Shown here: positions 8,221 through 16,127 of the stretch, piece by piece
Position numbering within the stretch: position 1 is the first letter of the stretch
Layout of the letters: each line of letters opens with the position of its first letter
Origin: Psychromicrobium xiongbiense
GTDB taxonomy: Bacteria; Actinomycetota; Actinomycetes; Actinomycetales; Micrococcaceae
Direction of reading: 5' to 3'
Assembly (NCBI RefSeq): GCF_030271165.1
Contig: NZ_JASSZH010000012.1
Location: 48,139 to 107,372, forward strand
Length of the DNA stretch: 59,234 nt
The notes under the pieces: generated by a model
Database searches by the model: none
Seen by the model: the letters and a program-made list of their open reading frames with translations, nothing else
What the model was told of the DNA's origin: nothing
Program-made: the position numbers and the translations under genes

Positions 8221-8820
8221 ATGTACGAAGGTGCAGTCCAAGAACTGATCGACGAGCTGGGCCAGCTGCCCGGCATCGGACCTAAATCCGCCCAGCGACT
8301 TGCCTTCCACATCCTGGAGGCGGATCCGGAGGATATGAACCGGCTCGTTGCAGCGATCAGCACGGTCAAGGAACGGGTCAAGCACTGCACCATCTGCGGC
8401 AATGTCTCCGAAGAAGAAACGTGCAGCATCTGCCGGGACCCGCGTCGCGACGGCAGCGTGATCTGTGTGGTGGAGGAATCCAAAGACGTGATGGCGGTGG
8501 AGCGAACCCGCAGTTTCCGCGGGCGCTACCACGTGCTCGGCGGCGCCATCAACCCGATTGCCGGGATCGGCCCGGAGCAACTGCGCATCCGTGAGCTTCT
8601 CAACCGACTCAGCGACAGCGAGGTGCAGGAGATCATCATCGCCACCGATCCCAACCTTGAGGGGGAGGCAACCGCGACGTACCTGGCCCGCATGCTCAAA
8701 ACCATCGGCATCACGGTCACCCGTCTGGCCTCCGGCCTGCCAGTGGGCGGCGACCTCGAATACGCGGACGAGATCACTCTCGGCCGGGCCTTCGAAGGCC
8801 GCCGCAACGCACTGACGTAG
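8221..8820 (+). CDS. recR: Recombination protein RecR
   Basis: A 199-residue recombination mediator, the usual length. Order of parts: helix-hairpin-helix [12 protein letters not shown] (16-27), a four-cysteine zinc finger (Cys56, Cys59, Cys68, Cys71), a Toprim domain with [12 protein letters not shown] and ATDPNLEGE, and the C-terminal Walker-B-like segment [11 protein letters not shown]. With RecF and RecO it loads RecA at single-stranded gaps. GGAGG lies eight bases before the ATG. It forms the conserved dnaX-recR pair with the gene upstream. Confidence 0.97.
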   Translation: MYEGAVQELIDELGQLPGIGPKSAQRLAFHILEADPEDMNRLVAAISTVKERVKHCTICGNVSEEETCSICRDPRRDGSVICVVEESKDVMAVERTRSFRGRYHVLGGAINPIAGIGPEQLRIRELLNRLSDSEVQEIIIATDPNLEGEATATYLARMLKTIGITVTRLASGLPVGGDLEYADEITLGRAFEGRRNALT

Positions 8821-8825
8821 TCGGC

Positions 8826-9251
8826 TCAGCCCTCGATCTGAGGGCTTCCGGCGATGTTGACCATCCAGGACACGCCAAACTGATCGGTCAGCTGACCAAA
8901 GCTGTCGCCCCAGGGCGCCTGGTTCAATGGCAGAGTGATCTGGCCCCCTTCGGCCAGCTTCTCCCAGTAGCCGCGGAGTTCAGGCTCATCGTCCCCGCTC
9001 AGGGACAGCGTGCCATTGGCAGAGAGTTCCATGCCTGGCATGCTCCGTGGAAGGTCTGCAGCCATCACCGTCAGCGGCCCTGCCAACAACATTCCATGCA
9101 TGATCTTGTGGTCTTCAGAGGGGTCGGTGCCCATGGGGATATCGGCGAAGGTGCTCAGCGTCAGCTCGCCGCCGAAGACGCCCTGGTAGTAGGTCAGGGC
9201 ATCGCGCGCGGTGCCGTCGAAGTTCAGATAAGGATTCAAACGGGTTGTCAT
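8826..9251 (-). CDS. VOC family protein (PhnB-like)
   Basis: A 141-residue member of the vicinal oxygen chelate superfamily, PhnB-like branch. It has LNPYLNFDGTARDALTYYQGVFGGELTLSTF at the N-terminus, HGMLLAGPLTVMAADLP in the middle and APWGDSFGQLTDQFGVSWMVN at the C-terminus. These proteins adopt paired beta-alpha-beta-beta-beta modules. Most PhnB-like members have no established reaction, and some relate to glyoxalase or resistance proteins. GGGAG precedes the ATG. It converges on recR with only five bases between the stop codons. Confidence 0.87.
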   Translation of the reverse strand: MTTRLNPYLNFDGTARDALTYYQGVFGGELTLSTFADIPMGTDPSEDHKIMHGMLLAGPLTVMAADLPRSMPGMELSANGTLSLSGDDEPELRGYWEKLAEGGQITLPLNQAPWGDSFGQLTDQFGVSWMVNIAGSPQIEG

Positions 9252-9416
9252 GATGCACTCCCTCGGTGAACGCGTTGGGGCCCGGTCACCCCACCCGCAC
9301 GGCTCATTCTAGAAGCCTCCGGAGCTCAGCAACACCCCCCGGTTCTCGCCGGCGGACATCTGACCAATCACGCCAAAAGTGTGCCCTGGGCGCAGGATTC
9401 ACAGATAACTTCCCTC

Positions 9417-9463
9417 AAACATCAGATAAACCTGTTGACCGTCTGTGAATTTGCTATTAGATT
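9417..9463 (+). promoter_or_regulatory. Promoter and candidate operator upstream of the first ABC operon
   Basis: TTGACC (9435-9440), a 17-base spacer and TAGATT (9458-9463) form a good sigma-70-type promoter for the operon starting at 9527. Eight bases upstream lies AAACATCAGAT (9417-9427), which matches the core of the palindromes found at the fucose promoters (22867 and 35450), though here only one half-site is strong. Confidence 0.55.
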
Positions 9464-9526
9464 CGTCTCAGCATTCTGCTCATTGTTTCACGGTTTTTCC
9501 ACATTCTTCTCAAAGGAGAGATCTCT

Positions 9527-10855
9527 GTGCCACGACACCTCGGCGTACTCGCCAGCCTGACTGGGGTCCTGCTGCTGGCCACCGCCTGCGGCTCCTCGAC
9601 CCCCACCAGTAATGTCCCCCAGGATGACAACGCAACCCTGGAGGTCTGGACCCGCACCACGCCTGGCGGCTCCGGCGAACAGGGGCTGAAAAAGCTGGCT
9701 GCCGCCTTCGAAGCCAAAACCGGCAAAAAGGTCAACGTCACCGCGATCTTCGATGACTTCGAAACCAAACTCGCCCAGAGTGCCGCACAGAAGCACCTGC
9801 CCGACCTGGTGCTCAACGATTCCTCCCAACTGGGCACCATGGTCACCCAGGGCATCGTTCGCGAGGTCAAGCTGGACACCCTCTCCAACGGCAAGGATCT
9901 GCTCGCACCGGCGCTTCAGGCAGCCAAGGCCACCGACGGAAAATACTATGGCGTCCCCTACTCCGCCCAGTCCTCCGCGCTGTTGATCCGCAAGGACTGG
10001 CGCACCAGGCTCGGGCTGCCGGTGCCCACCACTCGCGATGATCTTCTCGCCCTGGCGAAAGCCTTCGCCACGCAGGATCCGGACGGCAACGGCAAAGCGG
10101 ATACCGCTGGTCTGGCGGTTCCTGGCTCCACCAAGCGAGGCTACGCCTCCTGGTATTTCTCCAATTTCCTCTGGGCAGATGGCGGCGATTTCGTCACGGC
10201 GAAGGATGGCGGAAAGTTCAGCCCCTCGATGAGCACGCCGGAGGCTGTGGCCTCCGCCCAGTGGTTCACCGATCTGCAGTGCAAGAGCAAGGTCATGCAG
10301 CCCGGTGCCGCCTCAATGGACACCCCGCCGACCAATGAGACCTTTGAATCCGGCAAGGCCGGGATGTACGTGGTGGGCCCCTACCTGCTGCCCCGTTTCG
10401 ACAAGACTCTGGGCGCTGATAAGTATGAGGTGGTGCCGATGCCCAAGGGCGCCAAGGACGCTTCGGTGCTGGCCGAAGGCGGCAGCGTCTACCTGATGGC
10501 CGGGTCCAGAAATGAAAAGGGCCAGGATGCTTTTGCGGACTATGTCATCAGCCCGGAGGGGCAGAAGGTGGGCATGGAGGGCGATGGCGCCTTCATCATC
10601 CAGCTGCCGGTGAACAAGAACGTCAATGTCAGTGATGTCCGCAAGGACCCTCGCTGGGATGTGTACGCCAAGACCTACGCCGATGCCGGCCACTACGCCC
10701 CGTCTCTGCCCAACTGGACAGCGATCCGGCAGAGCAGCGCGGACACGCTCAATGCACTGATCGCTGACTGCAGCCTCAATGTGGGCTCCGAGTTGAAGAA
10801 GCTGGACGGCAAAATTGCCGAGTCGCTCGCCCAGCAGGGCATCGGCGCGTCATGA
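9527..10855 (+). CDS. Carbohydrate ABC transporter substrate-binding lipoprotein
   Basis: A 442-residue family 1 (MalE-type) extracellular binding protein. The lipoprotein signal ends in LLATAC with Cys21 as the lipidation site, so it is anchored to the outer face of the membrane. The mature part has the LEVWTRTTPGGSGEQGLKKLAAAFEAKTG opening and the AGMYVVGPYLLP-type hinge motif of sugar-binding proteins. The start is GTG with AAGGAGA seven bases before it. It heads a three-gene ABC operon whose ends overlap, followed by a secreted PL6 lyase, so the ligand is probably an oligosaccharide released by that lyase. No ATPase gene is present. Confidence 0.92.
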   Translation: MPRHLGVLASLTGVLLLATACGSSTPTSNVPQDDNATLEVWTRTTPGGSGEQGLKKLAAAFEAKTGKKVNVTAIFDDFETKLAQSAAQKHLPDLVLNDSSQLGTMVTQGIVREVKLDTLSNGKDLLAPALQAAKATDGKYYGVPYSAQSSALLIRKDWRTRLGLPVPTTRDDLLALAKAFATQDPDGNGKADTAGLAVPGSTKRGYASWYFSNFLWADGGDFVTAKDGGKFSPSMSTPEAVASAQWFTDLQCKSKVMQPGAASMDTPPTNETFESGKAGMYVVGPYLLPRFDKTLGADKYEVVPMPKGAKDASVLAEGGSVYLMAGSRNEKGQDAFADYVISPEGQKVGMEGDGAFIIQLPVNKNVNVSDVRKDPRWDVYAKTYADAGHYAPSLPNWTAIRQSSADTLNALIADCSLNVGSELKKLDGKIAESLAQQGIGAS

Positions 10856-11751
10856 CCGTCAGTTCCGCAGCCCGGCGGCGCCGGCGCTTTGGCCCCTGGT
10901 GGGTGCCGTGGCTCTTCCTGGCCCCCGCCCTGGTGTTGTTCACCTACTTCAAGTTCATCCCGATGGGCAATGCGTTTCTGATGTCCTTCCAGGACGTCAA
11001 GCCCTATCTGGGCAACGCCTGGGTCGGCCTGGCCAACTACACCGAAATTCTGGCTTCCTCCTCCTTCCGCGGCGCGGCCTGGAACACGGTGGTCCTGGCG
11101 CTGGGCCAGACTGTCGGCTCGCTAGGGCTCGGTCTGGTGCTGGCCCTGCTGGTGGAAGGCCAGACCCGCAAGCTCTCCTTCATCCGTTCGGCAGCCTTCC
11201 TGCCGGTCGTCGTCCCACTGGCCGTGATCGCCGAGCTGTGGCGGATCATGTACCACCCCACAGCGGACGGCCTGATGAACAGCATTCTGGGCCTGGTCGG
11301 GCTGGGGCCCTCGAGCTTCATCAACAGCCCGGATTCCTCGATGGCCTCCATCGTGGTGATGGGCATCTGGCGCGGGGCACCCTACGACATGATGATCATC
11401 CTGGCCGGGCTGGCCGGCATCGACCGCGGGCTGTATGAGGCAGTGACGGTCGATGGCGCCAACCGCTTCCAGCGCATCCTCCATGTCACGTTGCCAGGGC
11501 TGCGTCCGGTGTTCTCCATCCTGTTCATCCTGGCCGCCATCCGCGGATTCCGGGTCTTCACCGAGGTGTTCCTGATGACCAACGGCGGCCCGAACGGCTC
11601 CACCGAGGTGGTCATGACGCTGATCTACAAGCTTGGGCTGGAACAGAACCGACTCGGCGTGGGCTCTGCCGGAGCGGTGCTGCTGCTCCTGGCCACCCTG
11701 GTTCTCACCCTGTCCGTTCAGCTGCTGCGCCGAAGGAGCAAAGAAGCATGA
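10852..11751 (+). CDS. Sugar ABC transporter permease (MalF type)
   Basis: A 299-residue inner-membrane permease with about six helices. The cytoplasmic coupling (EAA) loop reads YEAVTVDGANRFQRILHVTLPG, the form found in sugar importers. The ATG overlaps the stop of the binding-protein gene in ATGA, and the next permease overlaps in the same way, so translation of all three is coupled. The ATPase must come from elsewhere in the genome, probably a shared MsiK-type protein. Confidence 0.93.
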   Translation: MTVSSAARRRRRFGPWWVPWLFLAPALVLFTYFKFIPMGNAFLMSFQDVKPYLGNAWVGLANYTEILASSSFRGAAWNTVVLALGQTVGSLGLGLVLALLVEGQTRKLSFIRSAAFLPVVVPLAVIAELWRIMYHPTADGLMNSILGLVGLGPSSFINSPDSSMASIVVMGIWRGAPYDMMIILAGLAGIDRGLYEAVTVDGANRFQRILHVTLPGLRPVFSILFILAAIRGFRVFTEVFLMTNGGPNGSTEVVMTLIYKLGLEQNRLGVGSAGAVLLLLATLVLTLSVQLLRRRSKEA

Positions 11752-12614
11752 GTGCCGCTACCGAAACCGCCCTTGGGCTGACCGAGAGCCGCGGCCCAGT
11801 GGCCCGCACGCTGAAGGTCATCATCTATGCTCTGGTGATCACGGTTTTTGCCGGCCCCCTGCTGGCCCTGCTGGTCAGTTCCTTCCTGCATGTCTCGGAC
11901 CCGACGCAGTTGAGCATCATCCCGAACAACCCCACACTGGACAATTTCGCCATCGCCTTCAACTTCGGGGTGGCCAAATATCTGGCCAATTCCTTCTTCG
12001 TGGTGGGTTTCGGCCTGGTGCTGCAGGTCATCGTCTCGGTCCTGGCTGGCTACGCCCTGGCGCGTAAGAAGTTCCGGTTCTCGGCACTGGTCATGGTGGC
12101 GGTGCTGGCCACCATGATGCTGCCGGAGGAGATTCTGGCCCTGCCGCTGACCGTGATTCTGGGCGATCTACCGCTGCTGCACGTCAATCTCATGGGTTCG
12201 ATCGCGGGCATGGTCCTGCCGCTGGGCGCCTGGGCTTTCTCGATCCTGGTGATGACGGAGTTCATGAAGGATGTTCCAGTGGAGCTGGAGGAGGCGGCCA
12301 GGCTCGATGGCGCCAGCGAGTTCCGCGTGTTCAGCCAGATCATCCTCCCGCTGTGCCGCCCGGCACTGGGGATCGCCGGAGTCTTCGGCTTCACCATGAT
12401 CTGGGATCAGTACCTGTTGCCGCTGCTGGTGGCGACCAATTCCTCCACCTACACGCTGCCCCTGGCGCTACGGACGCTGCGGATCGATCCCGTGGTCACC
12501 CCTGGCGTTGTGATGGCCGCATCCCTGCTCGCTCTAGTGCCCTCCGTTATCGTCTTCCTGCTCTTCCAGCGATCCTTTGCCAAGGGCCTCACCTCCGGAG
12601 CCCTCAAAGGCTGA
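11748..12614 (+). CDS. Sugar ABC transporter permease (MalG type)
   Basis: A 288-residue permease, partner of the gene upstream. It has six predicted helices and the EAA loop LEEAARLDGASEFRVFSQII with the following LPLCRPAL. The C-terminus ends in FQRSFAKGLTSGALKG, the usual MalG-like tail. The ATG overlaps the upstream stop by four bases. The lyase gene starts about 97 bases further on, close enough to belong to the same transcript. Confidence 0.93.
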   Translation: MSAATETALGLTESRGPVARTLKVIIYALVITVFAGPLLALLVSSFLHVSDPTQLSIIPNNPTLDNFAIAFNFGVAKYLANSFFVVGFGLVLQVIVSVLAGYALARKKFRFSALVMVAVLATMMLPEEILALPLTVILGDLPLLHVNLMGSIAGMVLPLGAWAFSILVMTEFMKDVPVELEEAARLDGASEFRVFSQIILPLCRPALGIAGVFGFTMIWDQYLLPLLVATNSSTYTLPLALRTLRIDPVVTPGVVMAASLLALVPSVIVFLLFQRSFAKGLTSGALKG

Positions 12615-12710
12615 TCTGTCACTACCCCTCGGCCAGACGGCCCCCAGACCCCTGCAACCCGCACTCTGCAACAGGTCACGTTATTCCTCATCCTCACTCA
12701 GGAGAAGTAC

Positions 12711-14198
12711 ATGAAACGTCGATTGTTCCTGTCCACCGCCGTCATCGCCGCCGGCACCTCAGCCCTCTCGGTGGCCACTGCGGTCTCCGCTCAGGCCCGG
12801 CCACTGGGGCCAGCCACCCAACAGGGCGGGGCTGCCGCCCGGACCTTCGGCCTGAGAATGGCCGGGGTCGTGCCGGTCTCCACGGTCAGCGAGCTTCGCA
12901 CCGCGCTGACCTCGGCCGTCCCCGGCGACACCATCACCGTGGCCAATGGCAGCTATGCCGTGCCTGCCAGCGCCCCGATCGCGGTGACCAACGTCCAGGG
13001 CACCGCTGCCGCCCCGGTGACCGTGGTGTCGGCCTCCCGGGGCGGCGCGGTCTTCACCTCGGAGGCCAGCTTCGTCTTCAGCGGCTCCGCTTATGTGACA
13101 GTGAGCGGCTTTTCCTTCCGCCAGTCCACCACCCTGGAGATCGCTCCGGACAACCACCACATCCGCCTCACCCGCAATGATTTCCAGTTCGCGGACATCG
13201 AAGGCCTGCTCAATGTGATGGTGCGTGCCGATGACACCAAGATCGACCGCAACCACTTCCATGGCAAGTCCACGCTCGGCGTCTACCTGGGGGTGGAGGG
13301 CGCTGGTACCACCGAGATGGCACAGCGGGTCTACATTTTCCGCAACTACTTCTCGGACCACAGCTACCCCGGGGACAACGGCGGAGAGCCCATCCGTCTG
13401 GGCGTGAGCCCGCGCGCTCTGAGCAGTGCAAACGCCACGGTTGAATTCAATCTGTTCGAACGCTGCAATGGCGACCCGGAGGCCATTTCGGTCAAGTCCT
13501 CCGACAACACGATCCGTTACAACACCATCCGCAACAGCAAGGGCGGCATTGTGCTCCGGCACGGCAACCGGAACCGGATCGACGGCAATTTTCTGCTGGA
13601 CGGACCCAATGGCGTGCGGATCTACGGCAACGATCATCTGATCGTGAACAATCACCTGGCCGGGGTGAGCGGTGCGGCCGTCGTGATCGGCAAGGGCACC
13701 GAACGGGACCACCTGCCCGATGAGGACCCGGCGGCCCGGCGCGGCAATGACGCACCGGACAGGGTGCAGATCTCACTGAACACCCTGGTCAGCAATGCCT
13801 CGGGCATCATCGGCGAGACCAGCCGACCGGAGGAACCTCGCGATCTGGTGATCACGGACAACGTGATCGTCGGTGACACCGGGCTGCTGGCCGACGTCCA
13901 GCAGTCCTCCGGCTTCCTCTGGAAGGGCAATCTGCTCTGGGGCGCGGCGGCCAATGGCAATATCCCCACCACCGGATTCAGCCGGGCCAACCCAGGGCTC
14001 ACGATGGCGTCAGACGGCATTGCCCGCCCAGGTGCCGGTAGCCCGGTGATCAATGCTGCGAGCCGCTCCTATCCCCTGGTTCCGGCGGATATCAACGGCG
14101 TGGCGCGTGTGGGCATCGCCGATCTGGGGTCCCATGAGGTGGGATCCGCTGTTCGGTCCCCGCTCTCCCCTGCACTCGTGGGACCGAACGCCGCCTGA
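12711..14198 (+). CDS. Secreted polysaccharide lyase family 6 (alginate lyase / chondroitinase-B-like)
   Basis: A 495-residue right-handed beta-helix lyase. The N-terminus MKRRLFLS, a hydrophobic stretch and AQA is an export signal with a twin-arginine flavour. Family 6 hallmarks are GDNGGEPIRLG (Glu226, calcium ligand), NLFERCNGDPEAISVKS (Glu257 and catalytic Lys262) and GGIVLRHGNRN (catalytic Arg283). Family 6 enzymes cleave alginate or dermatan sulphate by beta-elimination using the Lys/Arg pair and calcium. Which polymer is used here cannot be read from the sequence. It follows an ABC importer and precedes an SGNH esterase on the other strand, which suggests breakdown of an acetylated uronate polymer. 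Confidence 0.88.
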   Translation: MKRRLFLSTAVIAAGTSALSVATAVSAQARPLGPATQQGGAAARTFGLRMAGVVPVSTVSELRTALTSAVPGDTITVANGSYAVPASAPIAVTNVQGTAAAPVTVVSASRGGAVFTSEASFVFSGSAYVTVSGFSFRQSTTLEIAPDNHHIRLTRNDFQFADIEGLLNVMVRADDTKIDRNHFHGKSTLGVYLGVEGAGTTEMAQRVYIFRNYFSDHSYPGDNGGEPIRLGVSPRALSSANATVEFNLFERCNGDPEAISVKSSDNTIRYNTIRNSKGGIVLRHGNRNRIDGNFLLDGPNGVRIYGNDHLIVNNHLAGVSGAAVVIGKGTERDHLPDEDPAARRGNDAPDRVQISLNTLVSNASGIIGETSRPEEPRDLVITDNVIVGDTGLLADVQQSSGFLWKGNLLWGAAANGNIPTTGFSRANPGLTMASDGIARPGAGSPVINAASRSYPLVPADINGVARVGIADLGSHEVGSAVRSPLSPALVGPNAA

Positions 14199-14210
14199 TC
14201 AGGCCTCTGA

Positions 14211-14843
14211 TCAGGCGAGCCTGGCGGGAAGTATGACCGCTTCCCGCCAGGCATCGGCCAGAATCCGGTGACCCAGAGCAGAGGGGTGGACGCCGTCCGG
14301 AGCCAGAGCGGGGCCGCCGTGCTCCCGGGCGGCTGCGGTCATCACCGCCTGGGCCGGTACCAACTGGGCGGAGAATTCCTGGGCCAGACGATGGACCACC
14401 TCGATTTTCGGAACAAGATCCTCCAGCCATTCCTGCTGCTCATCGGTCACCGGAATCAGAAAGGGTTCCACCATCACGATGGCCGCATTACTTTCCGAGG
14501 TGGTGCGCTGAAGAATACTGCGGTAATTCGCTTCGAATTCTTCAGCGGACGTCGGGTCATTCTGATCATATCGGCGCCAGGTGTCATTAATTCCCACCAA
14601 TATCGACACCATTGCGGGCTGATGGGCCAGAACGTCCTCCTCCCAGCGAGCCGTCAGATCCCTGACCCGGTGGCCGTTGATGCCCCGGTTCAGCACGGCA
14701 ATGTCCTGAGCCGCCAGCTCTGTGGCCAGCCGGGCGACGTATCCCTGCCCCAGCGCTGGGGCCCCGGGTTCCCGTCTGCCACAATCCGTCACACTGTCGC
14801 CAATAAATAGAACCATTTCCTCGGACTGGTCTGAAATATTCAT
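14211..14843 (-). CDS. SGNH/GDSL hydrolase family protein
   Basis: A roughly 210-residue esterase. Block I is FIGDSVTDCGR with the nucleophile Ser, block III is GINDTW with the oxyanion Asn, and block V is DGVHPS with catalytic Asp and His. No signal peptide is seen, so it is cytosolic. Three ATGs lie in a row (14849, 14846, 14843); the last is preferred because GAAAGG is seven bases upstream of it. Its stop codon lies 12 bases from the end of the convergent PL6 lyase gene. Removal of acetyl groups from imported sugar fragments is a reasonable inference, not shown. Confidence 0.88.
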   Translation of the reverse strand: MNISDQSEEMVLFIGDSVTDCGRREPGAPALGQGYVARLATELAAQDIAVLNRGINGHRVRDLTARWEEDVLAHQPAMVSILVGINDTWRRYDQNDPTSAEEFEANYRSILQRTTSESNAAIVMVEPFLIPVTDEQQEWLEDLVPKIEVVHRLAQEFSAQLVPAQAVMTAAAREHGGPALAPDGVHPSALGHRILADAWREAVILPARLA

Positions 14844-14880
14844 CATCATGCCTTTCGCTATCCACACTGTTTTTCCCCGA

Positions 14881-14918
14881 ATGTGAAGAAACCTAACTTT
14901 CACATCCATTCTTGTCAA
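14881..14918 (-). promoter_or_regulatory. Promoter and operator between SGNH hydrolase and dehydrogenase genes
   Basis: On the minus strand TTGACA (14918-14913) and TAGGTT (14895-14890) are separated by 17 bases, giving a promoter for the SGNH gene. An inverted repeat has half-sites ATGTGAA (14881-14887) and TTCACAT (14899-14905). One half lies in the spacer and the other just downstream of the -10, so a bound repressor would block transcription. Confidence 0.55.
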
Positions 14919-14949
14919 CCACTATCCACAGCACTCTCAAAGGATGAAT

Positions 14950-15966
14950 ATGCCTCTCAAACCTCTGGCCATCCTGGTGATGGAGCAGGATCGCCGCGCC
15001 GATGTGTACCCCGATCCGGTGATCGCCCGGCTGGACGAGATGGTCACCCTGCAGCGCCCCTTCCACACCCGGGAATCCCTGGCACACTGTCTCACCCTCG
15101 ACCCGACGGCACTGGCGGAGACCCGACTGCTCTTCACCAGCTGGGGAGCGCCCCGGCTCGATGCCGGTCTGCTGAGCGCCATGCCCCGCCTGGAGGCCGT
15201 GTTCCACGCGGCAGGCTCGGTGAAGACCATCACCACCGACGAGTTCTGGCAGGCGGGCATCCCGATGGTGTCTGCCGCTTCCGCAAACGCCGTTCCGGTG
15301 GCCGAGTTCGCCGTCGCCCAGATTCTGCTGGGCCTCAAACAGACTCATCGGCTCAGCAGAGAGATCCGTGATCGAGGGGCGTTCCCCCCGGTCAAGCCTG
15401 TGCTTGCCGGGGCTGCGCAGTCCACTGTCGGGCTGTTGTCTCTCGGCGAGATCGGCAGTGCCGTGGCCAGCTGGTTGCAGTCGACCTCAGTGCGTGTGAT
15501 CGCCCACGATCCGATGGTCTCCCCCGACCGCGCCAGTCGGCTGGGCGTGGAGCTGGTGGGTCTCGAGAAGCTCTTTGCGGCATCGTCCGTGGTCAGCATC
15601 CATACTCCGTTGCTCCCACAGACGCACGGCCTGGTCACCGGACGACTGGTGTCGATGCTCCCGGAAGGTGCCACCCTGCTCAACACCGCCCGGGGTGCAG
15701 TGATCGAGGAGGCTGAACTCGTGGAGGTGCTGGGGCGGCGCCCCGATCTCACCGCGGTCCTCGACGTCACCTGGCCAGAGCCACCCCTCCCGGGTTCGGC
15801 GCTGTATACGCTGCCCAATGTGGTGCTGACGCCGCATATTTCCGGTGCAATGGGAGTCGAACGGGGGCGGATGGGGCAGCTGGTGGCCAGAGAAGCTGGC
15901 CGCTGGGTACACGGAGTTCCGTTGAACCATGCGGTGCGCCGGGACCGGATCGCTCATATAGCCTGA
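14950..15966 (+). CDS. D-2-hydroxyacid dehydrogenase family protein
   Basis: A 338-residue NAD(P)-dependent dehydrogenase of the phosphoglycerate/hydroxypyruvate reductase type. The Rossmann segment is VGLLSLGEIGSAVASWL. The catalytic Arg lies in LLNTARGAVIEE and the His in VVLTPHISGAMG, with an acidic residue in DVTWPEPP. Two ATGs are possible; AAAGG six bases before the one at 14950 favours the shorter form. It diverges from the SGNH gene and shares its palindrome. It might reduce a keto-acid produced from the polysaccharide, but the substrate is unknown. Confidence 0.88.
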   Translation: MPLKPLAILVMEQDRRADVYPDPVIARLDEMVTLQRPFHTRESLAHCLTLDPTALAETRLLFTSWGAPRLDAGLLSAMPRLEAVFHAAGSVKTITTDEFWQAGIPMVSAASANAVPVAEFAVAQILLGLKQTHRLSREIRDRGAFPPVKPVLAGAAQSTVGLLSLGEIGSAVASWLQSTSVRVIAHDPMVSPDRASRLGVELVGLEKLFAASSVVSIHTPLLPQTHGLVTGRLVSMLPEGATLLNTARGAVIEEAELVEVLGRRPDLTAVLDVTWPEPPLPGSALYTLPNVVLTPHISGAMGVERGRMGQLVAREAGRWVHGVPLNHAVRRDRIAHIA

Positions 15967-16091
15967 GGTGGACCTCAGCGGACCCGTATGACCGGCTCTG
16001 TGTCACCACATGGCCTGTTGATTCTTCCGAGCCCTTGCCCGGCGGATAAACTGAGCACTGATCTGACCTCAACTCATTCAGGAGTTCACTC

Positions 16092-16127
16092 GTGCCTCAA
16101 ATCCGTGTGGTTGCGCCATGGCGTTGA
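16092..16127 (+). CDS. Eleven-codon leader ORF overlapping the lysC start
   Basis: GTG at 16092 is preceded at seven bases by AGGAG, and the frame [11 protein letters not shown] ends in TGA at 16125-16127, seven bases inside lysC in another frame. lysC itself has no recognisable ribosome-binding site before its ATG. The arrangement suggests that ribosomes load on the leader and restart on lysC. The peptide holds no Lys or Thr run that would point to classic attenuation. Reality of the ORF is inferred from the strong binding site only. Confidence 0.4.
   Translation: MPQIRVVAPWR

Noticed and set aside
14881..14905. ATGTGAA...TTCACAT as a classical CRP site
   Set aside because: The half-sites are 11 to 13 bases apart instead of the six between TGTGA and TCACA in CRP sites.
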